DNA from: Manis javanica
Taxonomy: Eukaryota; Chordata; Mammalia; Pholidota; Manidae
Length of the DNA: 64,000 nucleotides
Assembly (NCBI RefSeq): GCF_040802235.1
Contig: NC_133167.1
Location: 47,360,001 to 47,424,000 of the forward strand
Direction of reading: 5' to 3'
Shown here: piece after piece, positions 1 through 10,941 of the stretch
Layout of the letters: every line of letters starts with the position of its first letter
Numbering within the stretch: the stretch's first letter is position 1
The notes under the pieces: model-generated
The model's input: the letters and a program-made list of their open reading frames with translations, nothing else
Told to the model about the DNA's origin: nothing
The model's database searches: none
Made by a program: the position numbers and the translations under genes

Positions 1-840
1 AGTAACTCTACTTGCAGACACTTCTTATTATTAGTCTGCTGTAAGATTCCAGTGCCAATACCTTCACTGTTTCTTGTTTCCTGTGGATACAGTGAATACA
101 ATCTGTCTGGCAAGGTCTTTGTGAGTAAATGGCACAGAGAAGCAGGCATAGTAAGTAACCAGTTAGCAAATTCAGACTTTGGAATAGTAACAGTTCTTTA
201 TAAAAAACTGGTGTAAATGGACAAAAAGTTTCTCTGATGCAAGTTTATCAGTAAGCAGCAATCAGATAGGAGGCTTCTTTGAAACTTTTCTGATTCATAA
301 ATAATATAGTAGTTTACAAGGAGGAAGTTTGTTGGAAGAAGCAGTAAACAGTTTCACAATCCATCTGTTATTACGGAATCCAGAAGAGCTGAATCAGGAT
401 CCACGTTGTTTACGATATAAAAGATGGTTGGGAAATGTTGCTGAAATAATTATTAACCAAAAATGTCATGTTTTTACTCTTTGCAAGTCTGAATCATATG
501 GGTTGCAATGAAATGTACCCACCTGTGTGAGTAAATGCAGAAAGTTTACCTGGATTAATCATTAAATAGAATACCAAATGCAGTTTATAAAAAGGCTATC
601 CATGGGAAGAATGTATCCTTATTCTTCAATTGTTGGTTAATTTTTAAAGCAATATTCAAATATATTCTTTTTCAAGCATTGTGTGATTTTTGAAAATGTA
701 GCTTTAGAGTCCCATAGAGAATGTGATTAAATTCAGTACCTGACACATGAAATTAAAATAACCAAAGCTAGAATATCTGTCTACTCCCCCCTTTCTTGAC
801 CTTAACCTCACCCTACTTTCCCTCAACATGTCCCCAAAAT
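1..840. other. Unique AT-rich sequence, no gene or repeat recognised
   Basis: Neither strand has a convincing coding frame; the longest open frame is 60 codons with ordinary composition. I recognise no interspersed repeat and read this as intergenic or intronic single-copy DNA. Confidence 0.6.
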
Positions 841-855
841 ACACACACACACACA
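841..855. repeat. Short (AC)n microsatellite
   Basis: Seven uninterrupted AC units, short enough to be of low polymorphism. Confidence 0.85.
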
Positions 856-1538
856 GAATTAAATGTGAGACTTTCACTTTTAAGTCCAGGAATTACTCAT
901 CTAACTTTCTTGATACTCATTTAATTATTTTTTTAATTTTAGAAAGAACATACCAGGAAACATGTTAATACAAGTGAATTTCAACAGTGAGGCATGCTTT
1001 GTTTCAGATTTACTATATATCAGATCAAACTGTGTTTCCTCATACAGCTTTTTGTCTGAAGCATGAGAATACATCTTACCATCAAGCAACCAGAGCAGAG
1101 GTTTATATCCTCCTGAAACAAGAGCAACATAAGTATTCCTATAGATTTCCAAGAACTTTAACTTAGAAATGGAATATAACTAGTCTATCATTTACCTTTA
1201 ATCAAACAGAAATAGATTTTGCCGATCATGGGGAAAATGAACTAGGAACCTAATCAAAATAGAATGCCAATGTAAAGGGGTAGCTACCCTGGGCATAAGG
1301 GAAGTAGTGAGCATATGGGTCTAAAACATCCACCCTGTATCACCTTTCCTGAGTTTCAAATTGCTTTGGAATAATTTTCTGTACTTTACAGAAAACCCAG
1401 ATAACGGAAAACCTACACATAATCCTCCTTTCAGTACCATCTGCTGGGCTCAACCATACAGAAACCAGCTCATACATTTTGTCCTTCAACAGCTCTCCAG
1501 CCCTAGAGGCGTGTTTTCCCTGCAAACATTGGCAATAG

Positions 1539-1551
1539 TGCCATCTTCTGG
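1539..1551 (-). promoter_or_regulatory. CTCF-like core motif, one mismatch
   Basis: The bases tgccatcttctgg match the reverse complement of the CTCF core (TGCCMYCTRSTGG) at 12 of 13 positions. Motif match only; occupancy cannot be judged from sequence. Confidence 0.3.
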
Positions 1552-2540
1552 CCCAATGAATAAAGCAATTCCTACTTTCTACTTTTGTCCAACTGCTGAA
1601 AGTTGGTTATTTGGATAATGAACCTTCAGCCACGCTTTCAAATACAGTATGCTTTACTAGTAAGTGTAACATGCTTTTGTAACTAGTACTGGGGCAGCTT
1701 AACTCCCCTGTTTCTTTTCCTTCCTTGTCTACTTTTCCTTTCTAAGTAGAAAGCTCTGGCTGTCTCTAGCTGCTAAATTATTTTAATTTCTCTTTTCCAC
1801 TCTCATATTCTTGCCTTGAATTTCTGGTATTTTACCTTAACCTTAGCCTAAGTATACCTACTCAGGTATCCTAGGAACTGGTTCTCTATACATAGTTCTT
1901 TATGTGTGTCTCTGATGCTTTTGCTATATTTGATCTCCCCAGGCTTATAGATGACATTTATTTGAAATTCATTTCACACTTTAATTCTTACTCTCCTTTT
2001 CTAGGATCTCCTTTTTCCTAACGATTTTCTCATGGCTCCTCATCTAAGCCACCACTATATTTTTCTAATATAGCCCAAATTAGTAAAATCAAACAATCAA
2101 TAAAATCTACATGAACAGCTAGAATTGCTTTAAAGATCTCTGTAGCCATAAAATGCTGTCTGCTGTTGAGGAACGTTGGAAGAAAAGCTGCATCTTTTCA
2201 TGTACATTCGGCAATAGATAAATAACCAAAACAGTAATGTCTCTTTCAACCTTTCAATATGCTCAGTAGAGTTAAACACCAAATGGAGTAATGGTAACAT
2301 GCAAGGGAAATTCTGTATCTTTGTAATGATTTAAAAACTGCCACGGAAAGAGGCATGGCAGTGATCTGGGCAGAATGATCCACCGATACTGGTTGAAAAA
2401 TGACCTGGTGACCAGGTCTGAGCAGGGACACAGGAAATGACACCAGCGAGTGGAATACAGTTTCCTAGAACGGAGGGCAGAGCAGTGTGTAAATTTCCTC
2501 ACCGACTGAGTGCACAAGACACTTGAGCTTTTGTTCTTGT

Positions 2541-2561
2541 AAAAAAAAAAAAACAAAAAAA
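2541..2561. repeat. A-rich run
   Basis: Twenty A in 21 bases with a single C. No retroposon body is recognised upstream, so I cannot say whether it is a decayed poly(A) tail. Confidence 0.7.
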
Positions 2562-3000
2562 CTTGTTTTTTCTTAGTACAGAGCTTGTCAAAATTTAATC
2601 AGGCAGATAGATGAGTGACAGATAAGGAGCAGTAAATAATGATACAATCGAAGTGGCGAAAAGAAACAAGTGAAAACAGAGAACAAAAGCTGACCCAGGG
2701 AAGCGAGGGGTGGGGCAGTGGAGATGCAGGGGGACAGAGGTAGGGGAGGGCGAGGCCTCAGAGACCCAGGCTGAGACTCTCTCTCACCTTGAGAGCTTTA
2801 ACCTGAGGCTTTGGGACGCAAAGGAATGTGCTAGTCAGACCGAAGCGAGGGACCCAACAAAGGAGATCTGAGGGTCCGCTGACCTGATTTCAATGGCAAG
2901 GGCATCATGAACATTCTCGTGGAAATTATAACTCAGCCATGCCATTCACATGTTTCCTGCTTCACAGATCATGTATTATAGCTTTGTTCTTCAACTAGAC

Positions 3001-3171
3001 CAGCGGTCCCCGAACTCAGAACATTAGAATCATTAGCGGAGCTTTTAAAACCCCTGCTGTTCAGATCGCTGCCTATACTAACCACGTAATAGGACCCCCT
3101 GGTGTCTAGCAGGCACCAGTCTACAGGCATTACAGATCCTTCCAACGTACACCGGAGCGTGGGAACCACTG
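3001..3171. mobile_element. MER5A-like non-autonomous hAT-Charlie element
   Basis: About 171 bp with degenerate terminal inverted repeats: left end cagcggtccccgaactc, right end gggaaccactg (family pattern CAGTGGTTCTCAAAC). The interior keeps the phrases about a residue rich in agaatcattag and gcttttaaaac typical of MER5. The flanks 2993-3000 (aactagac) and 3172-3179 (aactagag) agree at 7 of 8 bases, matching the 8-bp target duplication of hAT elements. It is non-coding; open frames across it are shadows. Confidence 0.85.
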
Positions 3172-3385
3172 AACTAGAGTTAAAGTCTCCTACAGGCAGT
3201 CTAGTCCCTTTTGTTACCCTCAGGGTATTAAGTAGGTACTTAACACACACATTTGTTAAGTGAAGTAACATTAGCTTTAGACCTTTCGAAACACACACTT
3301 CTACCTGTGTTTCAGAGTCATGGATTTTCAGTCCAAACCTATGTCCCTTTTCCTATGGCTACAGAGTCCAACATCTCTGCTTCCT

Positions 3386-3552
3386 AATCCTGTGACCTGG
3401 GCCGAACCACTCAAGTCCCTCAGCGGCAGCCTTCTTTGTGAAGCGGTCTTTATCAGAAAGCTGTCGAGAAGACTGAGTAAGATAATGCAAGCAAATCCCT
3501 GAGCTCATTGCCTGCCAAATAGCGCTCCAAAAGTGTCAGCCGTTATTATTAT
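3386..3552 (+). mobile_element. MIR SINE fragment
   Basis: MIR core and 3' region in forward order: tgtgacctgggc followed by a diverged version of the 'accactcaagtccctc' segment, then a tagcgctccaaaagtg and ttattatta tail. It is highly diverged, as expected for a mammalian-wide SINE. Confidence 0.7.
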
Positions 3553-3589
3553 CCACTTATTCATGAGTTAATTCCCTGCCAGCACAAAG

Positions 3590-3928
3590 GATATTTTTTT
3601 AAGTCTTTGGTGAAAGAAAGTATCAAGGACTTTGTCACAGTTGCCTGGCAAGGGGAAGTCCAAGAAACAAGAGGAGAAGCAATCTTTTTTGGAAAGATTA
3701 GTGAACCCTAGAGATGAGACCTGAAGGATGAGGCGTTCCTTCTGAATTCAAAGGCAATTACAAGCCTTATCTGTTCATCCTATTAAAAAACTCAGTTCAA
3801 AACCTTGACAATTCCTCAGAGCATCTCTCTACTTGCTAGAGGCGATGCTGCCTGATACACGAATCACTTAATAAAGTCAATTACATCTTCACATTTACTT
3901 GGGTGAATTTTCCTTTTTTAACAGCCCC
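3590..3928 (+). mobile_element. Probable ERVL-type LTR (LTR16/LTR33-like)
   Basis: The 3' half looks like an LTR: 'gctgcctgatacacgaatca', then an AATAAA signal at about 3871 and the end pattern 'ttacttgggtgaattttcct' closing at 'aaca'. The 5' end is unclear. The family name is tentative and comes from the tail pattern only; no internal retroviral sequence is adjacent. Confidence 0.5.
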
Positions 3929-4842
3929 TAGCCCCCAGTAAAAGAATATGAGATTTGGGAAATCAAGATAATCTTTCAGTCATTTGGAGAAACAGAAATA
4001 AGCTTTCAGGGAAGGAGTAAGTCGTGACCAAGTTGAGGGTGCCTCATTCCCTCCTGTGCTCCCAACCAGGGCCTTTGAGCCTGGACAGGGAGAGCCATCT
4101 GCCCGCTGTCCAGAAGCAGTCAAGAAATGGCTCCTGCAAAGCAGTATAGATAGAAACTACCTTCTGAGGCCAGCCTCCTGACATATTTGCATCCTGTCCA
4201 CCACAGAGGCCTTACTCCATTTCCATATGGCCAGAATGTCCTCCTGAAATAGCAGAGACAGGTGCGTGCCCCTGCTGGCCTCTTTGCTCCAATTTCGGAG
4301 ATCCTGTACAAGTTATCCACTTGCAAAGAATTCTTATTGCTCCTCAAATAAGGGGCAAACACAACAGCAGGCAGGTTGGGGTGGGGCTTCCAGGGCAGAA
4401 GAAACTGTACTGTGAACAAAATGAATGTCTATAATTGAGTTAAATGTATTATCTTTAAGGGGTGGAAGTCTGAAAGGCAAATTAACCTAAGAAGCCCTCA
4501 GTAACCATTATGGCGGGGTAAGAAGCAGATCTCTCTGAGTAGGAAGGGTTTCATCAAAGGCCAGGAAAGCTAGATGATTGGCCATTATGTGTAAATTGGA
4601 ATCTGTTTTCACAATAATCAACTTGTTAATTTTCAATGAAATTATTTCAAAGAAATTTTAGCATTTCCTGAACTCTTTTTATTTGCCTCTATCCTTTTCT
4701 TTCACCATATGGACATAATGTCAATGTTTAAAAGGAAGTATTTATGCCATTCTTTCAGCAGTTAATTACTACCTGTCAGGCAGTTGATGATTTCAGGCAG
4801 GCCTGGGCAGCAGAAAACAAGTAGCCTGTCAAGGCAGAAATT
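3929..4842. other. Unique sequence, no gene recognised
   Basis: No transposon or coding signal is recognised. A 99-codon minus-strand open frame (4120-4419) has no recognisable domain. Confidence 0.55.
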
Positions 4843-4965
4843 TACTCATTCAACAAATGCGTATTGAGTATCTGATGTATACAAGGCACTGCAGTGGTTT
4901 CTAGAAGCTGGTCAATAAACACAGACACAAGGAAGACTATTACCCCTTCTATATTAAACTTACAC
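4843..4965 (-). mobile_element. L2 3'-end fragment
   Basis: The pattern 'ctcattcaacaaatgc', then 'gtattgagta' and 'aaggcactgcag', is the reverse complement of the L2 tail (tgcctgg...ctcaataaatatttgttgaatgag). It is short and old. Confidence 0.65.
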
Positions 4966-4981
4966 AGACAAGGAACCAAGT

Positions 4982-5374
4982 TGTTAGGGGCTGAACTGTG
5001 TCTTCTGACATATACTAACCACCAATACTTCAGAAGGTGACTGTGTTTGGAGCTGGTCCTTTAAGGAAGTGATGCAGTTAGAACAAGGCCTTTCGGGTGA
5101 GCCTTCATCCAGTCTGACTGATGTCCTTGTAAGAAGAGGACATTTGGACACACAAAGAAACGCCAGACCTGGGTGCGCACACAGAGAGGCTATGTAAGGA
5201 CACGAGGAGGGGAGGGCCACCTGCAAGCCAAGGACAGGGGCCTCCACACAAACCAACCCCACCAACACCTTGACGTTGGACTTCTAACCTCCAGAACTTT
5301 GAGAAAATTAATTTCTGTTGTTTAAGCTGCCCAGTCTCTGGTATTTTGCTATAGCAGCCCCAGCAAACTAATAC
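4982..5374 (+). mobile_element. MLT1-type MaLR LTR (solo)
   Basis: A near full-length LTR of about 390 bp. Diagnostic pieces in order: 'ggggctgaactgtgtc', 'gactgtgtttggag', 'gtccttgtaagaagaggaca', 'cacctgcaagccaaggacag', 'caacaccttgacgttggact', 'cctccagaactttgag', 'aatttctgttgtttaagctg', 'tagcagccccagcaaactaa'. No internal ERVL-MaLR sequence lies next to it, so it is a solo LTR. Open frames crossing it on the minus strand are not genes. Confidence 0.92.
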
Positions 5375-7034
5375 ATGAAACCAAACATCTACTTGGCAAA
5401 AATTCCTAGCTTTCTTCTCCATCTACCACAAACTCCAGCTCCCGCAGGTACCATTCTGTGTCCTCTTTCTTCCAGAGTTCCCAGTCCTCCATTAGCCCCT
5501 GAACCCTCCAGACAGATTCATTACTCTTTCCCTCTAACAAAGGAGCTTTAATGTGCGTGTGTTTCTAGTAAAGAGCCCATAGCCAAAACAACTTCTTAGT
5601 GAATTACAGAAAAAAAATGCTTGCAGAAGTATATGACAACTTGTTATATTCTCTTAATTTCCTCTAGAGTGAGTACAATAAAGTAAAAGTTCATTATATC
5701 ATAGAATATAATTTGTACAAAATAATACTACTGCTTGCACGTTAAAAGATTAGTTCTGCCCAGATCCAGTACACATGTCACACTTCTGGAAAGTCATTCG
5801 ACATGAATCAATTGAAAAAATAAAACAAGCACGTGCATAATATATTACCCAGAATAAAATAAACATGGCTTCATTTTTAAGTGCCAGAGTTTATTTCGTC
5901 CATTAAATAAATCTCCCATCAGCTACTACATGTTAGGCATAGAGGCTTGGCGCCCTCTTGTGTCCACTTACAGAAATATTTGTTCATGGAATTTTTGAGT
6001 AATTCATGCCATTGCATCATTCATTCAGTCCCTAAAAATTGAGAGATGGAAATCATCTCTTGCCTTTTTCCCCAATGGAAATCAAACTTCCCTTTTTCCC
6101 ATGAATTATACTACAGTTATGAAAATACTACTCAGTTAAAATATACATTGTTATAAAATTTCAAGTTTCAAATAGACATTTCTGTACCCATGTGATTTTG
6201 AGTATTTGAGATGTCTTTTCTGTAGATTATTATAAACAAAAGCTTTTTCATTTGCTTTTATAGTTAAAATTTATGGACCTTCAAAATTTTAGTTCTGAAG
6301 TGTCTTTCTTCCAAATGTCTTTTTAAAATAATAAGCTTTTACTCAGATTTTCACTGAAAGCTATTATGCAAAATATTTTTACAAATTAAACCATAAATCA
6401 TGCTATCTGCAATGATTATATCTGTATGGCTTTGTTTGAGATACCAATTGTTAAAGCTACCATTGCTATTTCCATTTAAAAAGTGAATGGCTATAAATAA
6501 CTTGCCAAAACATTACTTCAAGCAGACTAGTTTAACATGTTGGCAATTACAGTATAAAAAGTCACATTGCACATTAATTTCCCCAATTCAGATCTAATAA
6601 GGCATCCACCTTGGTTATTTCTATATTGGTATAGATACCATAAAATATGTATTGCCATGTATATGACAAACCATCTGAGCCTGTCACTATTTCTCATTAC
6701 TAAAATTTAGTTCAAATAGCATACATCAAAATCTAACCACCCAATTTACATTTACACACAGTGCTCAGATATATAACCATGTTCATCTTGAGCATGGGGT
6801 TTATTTCTCATACAGTTATCATTAAACTACCCAAGAGAATTCACTAAACTTATCTCCAAAGGCAAGAGGGCTGGAAAACAGACAATAAGGGGTTATTTTA
6901 GAAGTTTCCAGAAGATGCAAAGGCAAACAAATACCTTATAAGTCATAAGAGAGACTGACAACAGTTGAGAATAAAGAAGCAATTTGAAGCTGATACCAGC
7001 AGAAGCCGCTCTGAAGCTGAATGGGAACATTTGA
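5375..7034. other. Long AT-rich repeat-free stretch
   Basis: About 1.6 kb without a convincing repeat or coding frame, markedly AT-rich, with several homeodomain-, POU- and MEF2-like words. A weak L2-tail resemblance near 5885-5945 is not strong enough to call. Confidence 0.5.
6491..6500 (+). promoter_or_regulatory. MEF2-type motif
   Basis: ctataaataa fits the MEF2 consensus YTAWWWWTAR at every position. Such motifs are common by chance in AT-rich DNA. Confidence 0.2.
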
Positions 7035-7195
7035 GCTAATGACAGAGGTTTCAATCACAGCTCTGTCACATGGCAGCCATGGACCCAGATCAAATCTAAA
7101 CTTCAATATCACCATCAGTAAAATGGAGATAATTCTTACTTTATTAATCATCAATGAGATAGCACATACTAAATACTCAAGGAAAAGGCTACAAG
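7035..7195 (+). mobile_element. MIR SINE fragment
   Basis: A diverged MIR in forward order: 'tcacagctctgtcac', then 'cagtaaaatggagataattc', 'catcaatgagatagcaca' and 'ctcaaggaaa'. The short open frames on both strands here belong to this fragment. Confidence 0.6.
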
Positions 7196-7433
7196 TAAAA
7201 AGATGCAGTTGATAAATCAATGTCATTTGTATATTTAATACAGGCCTAGGAGCAATTACACTAATAATTCTCTCCTTGGGAAGATATTTTTATTTTTTTC
7301 TGACCCTCAGTGTTAGTCTGGAATTAGAAGTAAATGCAAAATTACCAAGACATAACTAGGAAGTTCTGGTCTGGATTTTGGAGGACAATCTACCAGGACA
7401 CACAGTCCTAACTTATTTCTCTCTCAACCACCA

Positions 7434-7533
7434 TGACACACACACAAATGCAAATGCACATACATGCACACAAAAATGCACACATGTGCATACACACACA
7501 TATACACAAATGCATGTACACACACACACACAG
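7434..7533. repeat. Degenerate (CA)n microsatellite
   Basis: About 100 bases of CA units interrupted by AATG and CATG words, ending in a clean (CA)n block at 7519-7532. Confidence 0.9.
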
Positions 7534-7670
7534 GCTTCCTACTCTTTATAAGTCAAATGCTGTAATATAGTTATGATCTTCATAGGATGCTTCTCTCATC
7601 AGTTTTTAAATTGTCTTTTTAGTGATTAAAACAAAAGGAACATGTAAGATTTTTATTTCATAACTATGTC

Positions 7671-7753
7671 ACTTCTTCTATCTATCTTAATATCTATCTA
7701 TTCATCATCTATTTCTCTATCTACCTATCATCTATCTATCTATCCATCATCCT
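7671..7753. repeat. (TCTA)n tetranucleotide microsatellite
   Basis: Repeated tctatcta/atctatct units with single-base interruptions over about 80 bases. Confidence 0.9.
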
Positions 7754-7861
7754 TGACAAATACAAATTGCATGAGACACAGCCAAGTTGGGGAATTTTAT
7801 CCTATAGGCTGATTTTGAATGAGTGCAGGTAGTGGGAGACAGATTTGGGTTTAGCATCAAT

Positions 7862-8140
7862 TCATTCACTTAATGAGTATTTTCTGAGTACCACATAATG
7901 AGCTAATGTTTATGGATTCACTTCCTGTATTCCACATACTCCTCCAGGGGTTCTCCAAATATCATTCCTCCAAATAATCTCCAAATAAGACCCTCAAAAC
8001 AGGTATTATTATATTTCCTATTTTATGCTAGAGAAAACTAAATCAGAGGGAGTTTAAACCACTTACTCAAGATTATACAGAAAAAGAGGAGGAAGAAAAT
8101 AAGGAAGGAGGTTCAACAGGCACTTGGCTCTAGAGCCATA
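7862..8140 (-). mobile_element. MIR SINE, minus orientation, long copy
   Basis: Shows the MIR reverse-complement order: 'gagtattttctgagtacca', 'aaacaggtattattatattt', 'tattttatgctagagaaaac', 'agggagtttaaaccacttac', 'tcaagattatacag', then a tRNA-related end resembling 'ggctctagagcc'. At about 280 bases it covers most of the element. Confidence 0.75.
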
Positions 8141-8318
8141 TGTTTATCACCTCCTCAGTGCTTGAGTTTGTGCCAAGCACAGGCATTCAGGGGGAGCTAA
8201 ACAGACACACCCTGCCCCATGACCCTTCCAGACTTGAGATGCAACATCTGATGACAGTGGCAGAAGGTGAAGGGCCTGATGGAGACAAGGAGGAACATCA
8301 GATGTCTCCTGGCCTATC

Positions 8319-8331
8319 CCACCAGGTGGGA
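8319..8331 (+). promoter_or_regulatory. Weak CTCF-like motif
   Basis: ccaccaggtggga matches CCASYAGRKGGCA at 12 of 13 positions, but the mismatch replaces the C of the GGCA end. The site is part of a palindrome (cccaccaggtggg), which could be chance. Confidence 0.2.
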
Positions 8332-8444
8332 AATCATGGTTTTCCATAAGGATAGTTATAGAAAAGAGAAGCATTTATGAGATTTTGCAGAAAATCAGTG
8401 TTAGAGATATACTAAGATAATGAAAATCATACATACATACATAC

Positions 8445-8850
8445 TGTGATGGTTAATTTTATGTGTCAACTTGGCTGAGCCATGGTGTCCAGATATGGGG
8501 CCAAACATCATTCTGGATATTTCTTTGGAAGTGTTTCTGGATGAGGTTAACATTTAAATCACCGGACTTTGAGTAAAGCAGATTGCCCTCCATAGTATGG
8601 GTGGGCCTCATGTAATCAGTTGAAAGCTTGAATAGACCAAAAAGACTGGCCTTCACCAGCAAATGAATTCTGTGAATTCTATAGCAAACAGCCTTTGGAC
8701 TTGAAGTCTAACACTGGCTCCCCCAAGGTCTCCAGCCTGCTAGCCCATCTATAGATTTTGGACTTGGCATGCTCTATAGTAGTACAATCCATTAAAATAA
8801 ATCTCTCCCTCTGTATACACATCCTATTGGCTCTGTTTCTCTGGCGAATA
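8445..8850 (+). mobile_element. ERVL-type LTR (MLT2-like), solo
   Basis: Begins tgtgatggttaattttatgt and runs through 'gcagattgccctccatagta', 'gggtgggcctcatgtaatca', an AATAAA signal (aaaataaatctctccc) and 'atcctattggctctgtttct'. It lacks the last few bases of the expected LTR end, where a CA/TATG microsatellite follows. The element structure is clear; the MLT2 name is from memory. Confidence 0.85.
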
Positions 8851-8950
8851 CACACACACATATGTATTTTGCATATATGTATGTGTTTTTATGTATATAT
8901 ACATACATTATATGTTATATATGTTTTACATGTATAGTTATGTTTTTATG
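8851..8950. repeat. Mixed CA / TATG microsatellite
   Basis: acacacacacatatg followed by degenerate tatgtatatata, acatacat and tatgttatat words. It lies directly after the LTR end and probably grew from the LTR's terminal low-complexity tract. Confidence 0.85.
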
Positions 8951-9309
8951 TATGAATTTCTGAGAGAGCTAGACCCAAAGTATCCTTGATGAAAAGACAG
9001 AATCTACTATTCTGGGGAAGCAAGAATTAGAAGAGGATTAAGAAGTATCAGCTATCTCTAGGCCTAGATAAAACTATCTAACTGGACAGAATTTGCACTC
9101 ACCATTCCTCACTGTGAGCTACAAAGTTAATGGACTCATTCATCTCATCATTCCACTGGAACTTGCCTCTCCCCTCTCTCCTCACTGTCACTCCATGGTC
9201 TTTACCCCTTTGCCGGGCAGTCATCTCTCTGGGGACCTTATTCCAGGCCCTCTTTTTGCATCTTCCTGCCAAACAAACCATCATTTTCTCTGCAGAGGGG
9301 TCACATCTC
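8951..9309. other. Unique sequence
   Basis: No repeat or gene recognised. From about 9150 it is pyrimidine-rich, which keeps several frames open at once. Confidence 0.5.
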
Positions 9310-9690
9310 ATCACCCTCTTGCTTCAAACCTTTGGGCGGCTGTCCTGGTGATTCCTCTTTGCCAATGGCATTCTTTCAACACATAATTATTTACTTGCAT
9401 TTCCTCAGCCACATCCTTTGTTCACCACTGAGAAGTGGCTACTTCTTAGTATGGTCTTTGCTCCTTGCTGCTCAGCACCTCTTGTCTATACAGTGGATTA
9501 GACACTGCTTGTTCTGGGAAGCCGTCCCTCTTACTCCCTTGCAGTGGCATTCATTACTGCCTCCTCTTGGGGGCTTCTTCACATTGCAGTGACAATGATC
9601 AGTCCCTTTTTATTTATCTTTGTCTGCAAAGCACCTGGCCCTCATGCCAGTTGGCCCTCCCTGAATGACTACCAGATAGAAGTGGATTTA
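9310..9690 (+). mobile_element. Possible strongly decayed L2 fragment
   Basis: A pyrimidine-rich stretch with loose L2 3'-end phrases: 'ttctgggaagccgtccctct', then 'gcacctggccctcatgcc' and 'ccctgaatg'. The match is weak. Overlapping open frames of 60-90 codons in three frames reflect low stop-codon density and have no protein support. Confidence 0.3.
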
Positions 9691-9845
9691 ATGCGTGGAA
9701 TTCCAAGTGCAAGCTGCTGTCCTGACTACTGACCAGGCGGAGGGTTGCAGGGGATGGGGAAGGTGTCTGTGCACACCCCTGGCTGAAGCCAAAGGAAAGA
9801 TTTTACATCTTTCTTTGAGGCGTGGTCAGGAAACCTGGAGCAAAA

Positions 9846-9893
9846 CCAAAGGAAACGAAAGCAAAAATAAACACTTGGGACTATATCAAACAT
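9846..9893 (+). mobile_element. Short L1 ORF2 fragment
   Basis: About 48 bases (ggaaacgaaagcaaaaataa ... ttgggactatatcaaac) that closely match 11503-11546 in the downstream L1. Homology stops at 'atcaaac', where a 21-base sequence repeated at 10921 begins. Confidence 0.8.
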
Positions 9894-9908
9894 TTTTATT
9901 AGTTAAAT
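9888..9908 (+). repeat. 21-bp direct repeat, left copy
   Basis: Identical over 21 bases to 10921-10941 (begins aaacatttttatt, ends agttaaat). It starts inside the short L1 fragment and continues beyond it. Confidence 0.95.
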
Positions 9909-10920
9909 GATCTGGTGACTAGTTGGCTGGGACAAGGGCCCTGAGGAGGGCATAGAGCTGAAAAAAGATGGGGAATGAAGGGATGTGGAAAAGGATGGGG
10001 TAAAAGGGCAAGGTGGTGCGGACTGATGGAGGAGGCGAGGATGGGGATAGGGAGGTTGATGATGATGATAATGACAGCAACAGCAATAATAAGAAAGACT
10101 GAAATAGACGATTTGTGGCAGTTAAGGAAGAGCAGGAAAGTAGAGAAGCTTGTATTGGTGGGGAATGAAGTTCCAACAAGTGGAAAAAAGGGGTGACTGG
10201 TGAAATGGATTTTTTGCCTGATCAATTATTTGTCTTAAAATGATAAAAGAATTTGCTATTGATTTCATTTTATACTCATCTTCGAAAAACTTGACAATGA
10301 GGAGCTTTCTTATTACATGACATGATGCTTTCTTTGAAGTTTCCATGGAAATTTTTATGGTTGCCAACATTAATTGTGTAGTTTATCATAATGTTCCTTT
10401 TAGGAAACAGTCCTAGAAAATATTTCAGAATCTAGTCATGAAAAAAATTAAATTATCTAAAATTTATATGAAGAAAGTAAGTTAAGAACATTCAAGGAAA
10501 TACCAATGAGGAAATTAAATTCAATATTTTCCCACACAACTTGAACAACCCCTTATCAAGGAATGACTTGTAAAATCAATATTTTTTTTCTTGCCTGTAG
10601 AATCAAATTGGTTCAAAAAAGAAGACAAACTTTTTATGTTAAGAACAACTGGCATACTAAAATAATTATTATAAGTACAAACATGTTCGTCTGAAACTTT
10701 AGATACCAGCACACACTCTCAGGCCTGGAAAAGGCACTTGGCCCAGGGGGAAAGCCACTGAAACACTGTGGGTTTGGCATCTTAAGTCAAGCCCAATTCC
10801 TTTGCTATTTGAATTCATTTATTCTTGGCAAAATGGAACTTCCTGTCCCAAAGAAGAAAGATTTTTTAAGTCTCATAAAAATTATTCCAAAGTTTTCTTG
10901 GACTTCAAAAGGCTCTTACG
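9909..10920. other. About 1 kb between perfect 21-bp direct repeats
   Basis: Begins GA-rich (9920-10190, with a short (GAT)n at about 10054-10072) and then turns AT-rich. No poly(A) tail, terminal inverted repeats, TG...CA ends or coding sequence are visible. The 108-codon minus-strand open frame at 9899-10225 lies in the purine-rich part and looks like low-complexity chance. Confidence 0.5.
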
Positions 10921-10941
10921 AAACATTTTTATTAGTTAAAT
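10921..10941 (+). repeat. 21-bp direct repeat, right copy
   Basis: Exact copy of 9888-9908. The flanks outside the two copies are unrelated (cttacg to the left, ttatggaat to the right). Confidence 0.95.

Larger units (their letters stand above)
856..2992. other. Unique sequence, no gene recognised
   Basis: No interspersed repeat is recognised. The stretch holds a CTCF-like motif at 1539 and a short A-run at 2541-2561. Open frames on both strands (up to 94 codons at 2272-2556) overlap one another and have no protein-like features. The segment 2690-2780 is G-rich and purine-rich. Confidence 0.55.

Noticed and set aside
4982..5374. Possible provirus made of LTRs
   Set aside because: The LTRs in the window are of different subfamilies and orientations and lack paired copies or recognisable gag-pol sequence, so they are solo LTRs.
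5950..5965. CTCF-like text in gcgccctcttgtgtcc
   Set aside because: Three mismatches to the 13-base core; below what I would call.
7434..7753. CRISPR-like or tandem-array structure
   Set aside because: These are ordinary CA and TCTA microsatellites with no spacer-repeat organisation.
9899..10225. 108-codon minus-strand frame with a run of Ile/Val resembling a membrane segment
   Set aside because: It lies in a purine-rich, (GAT)n-containing tract; the hydrophobic run is the translation of the trinucleotide repeat.
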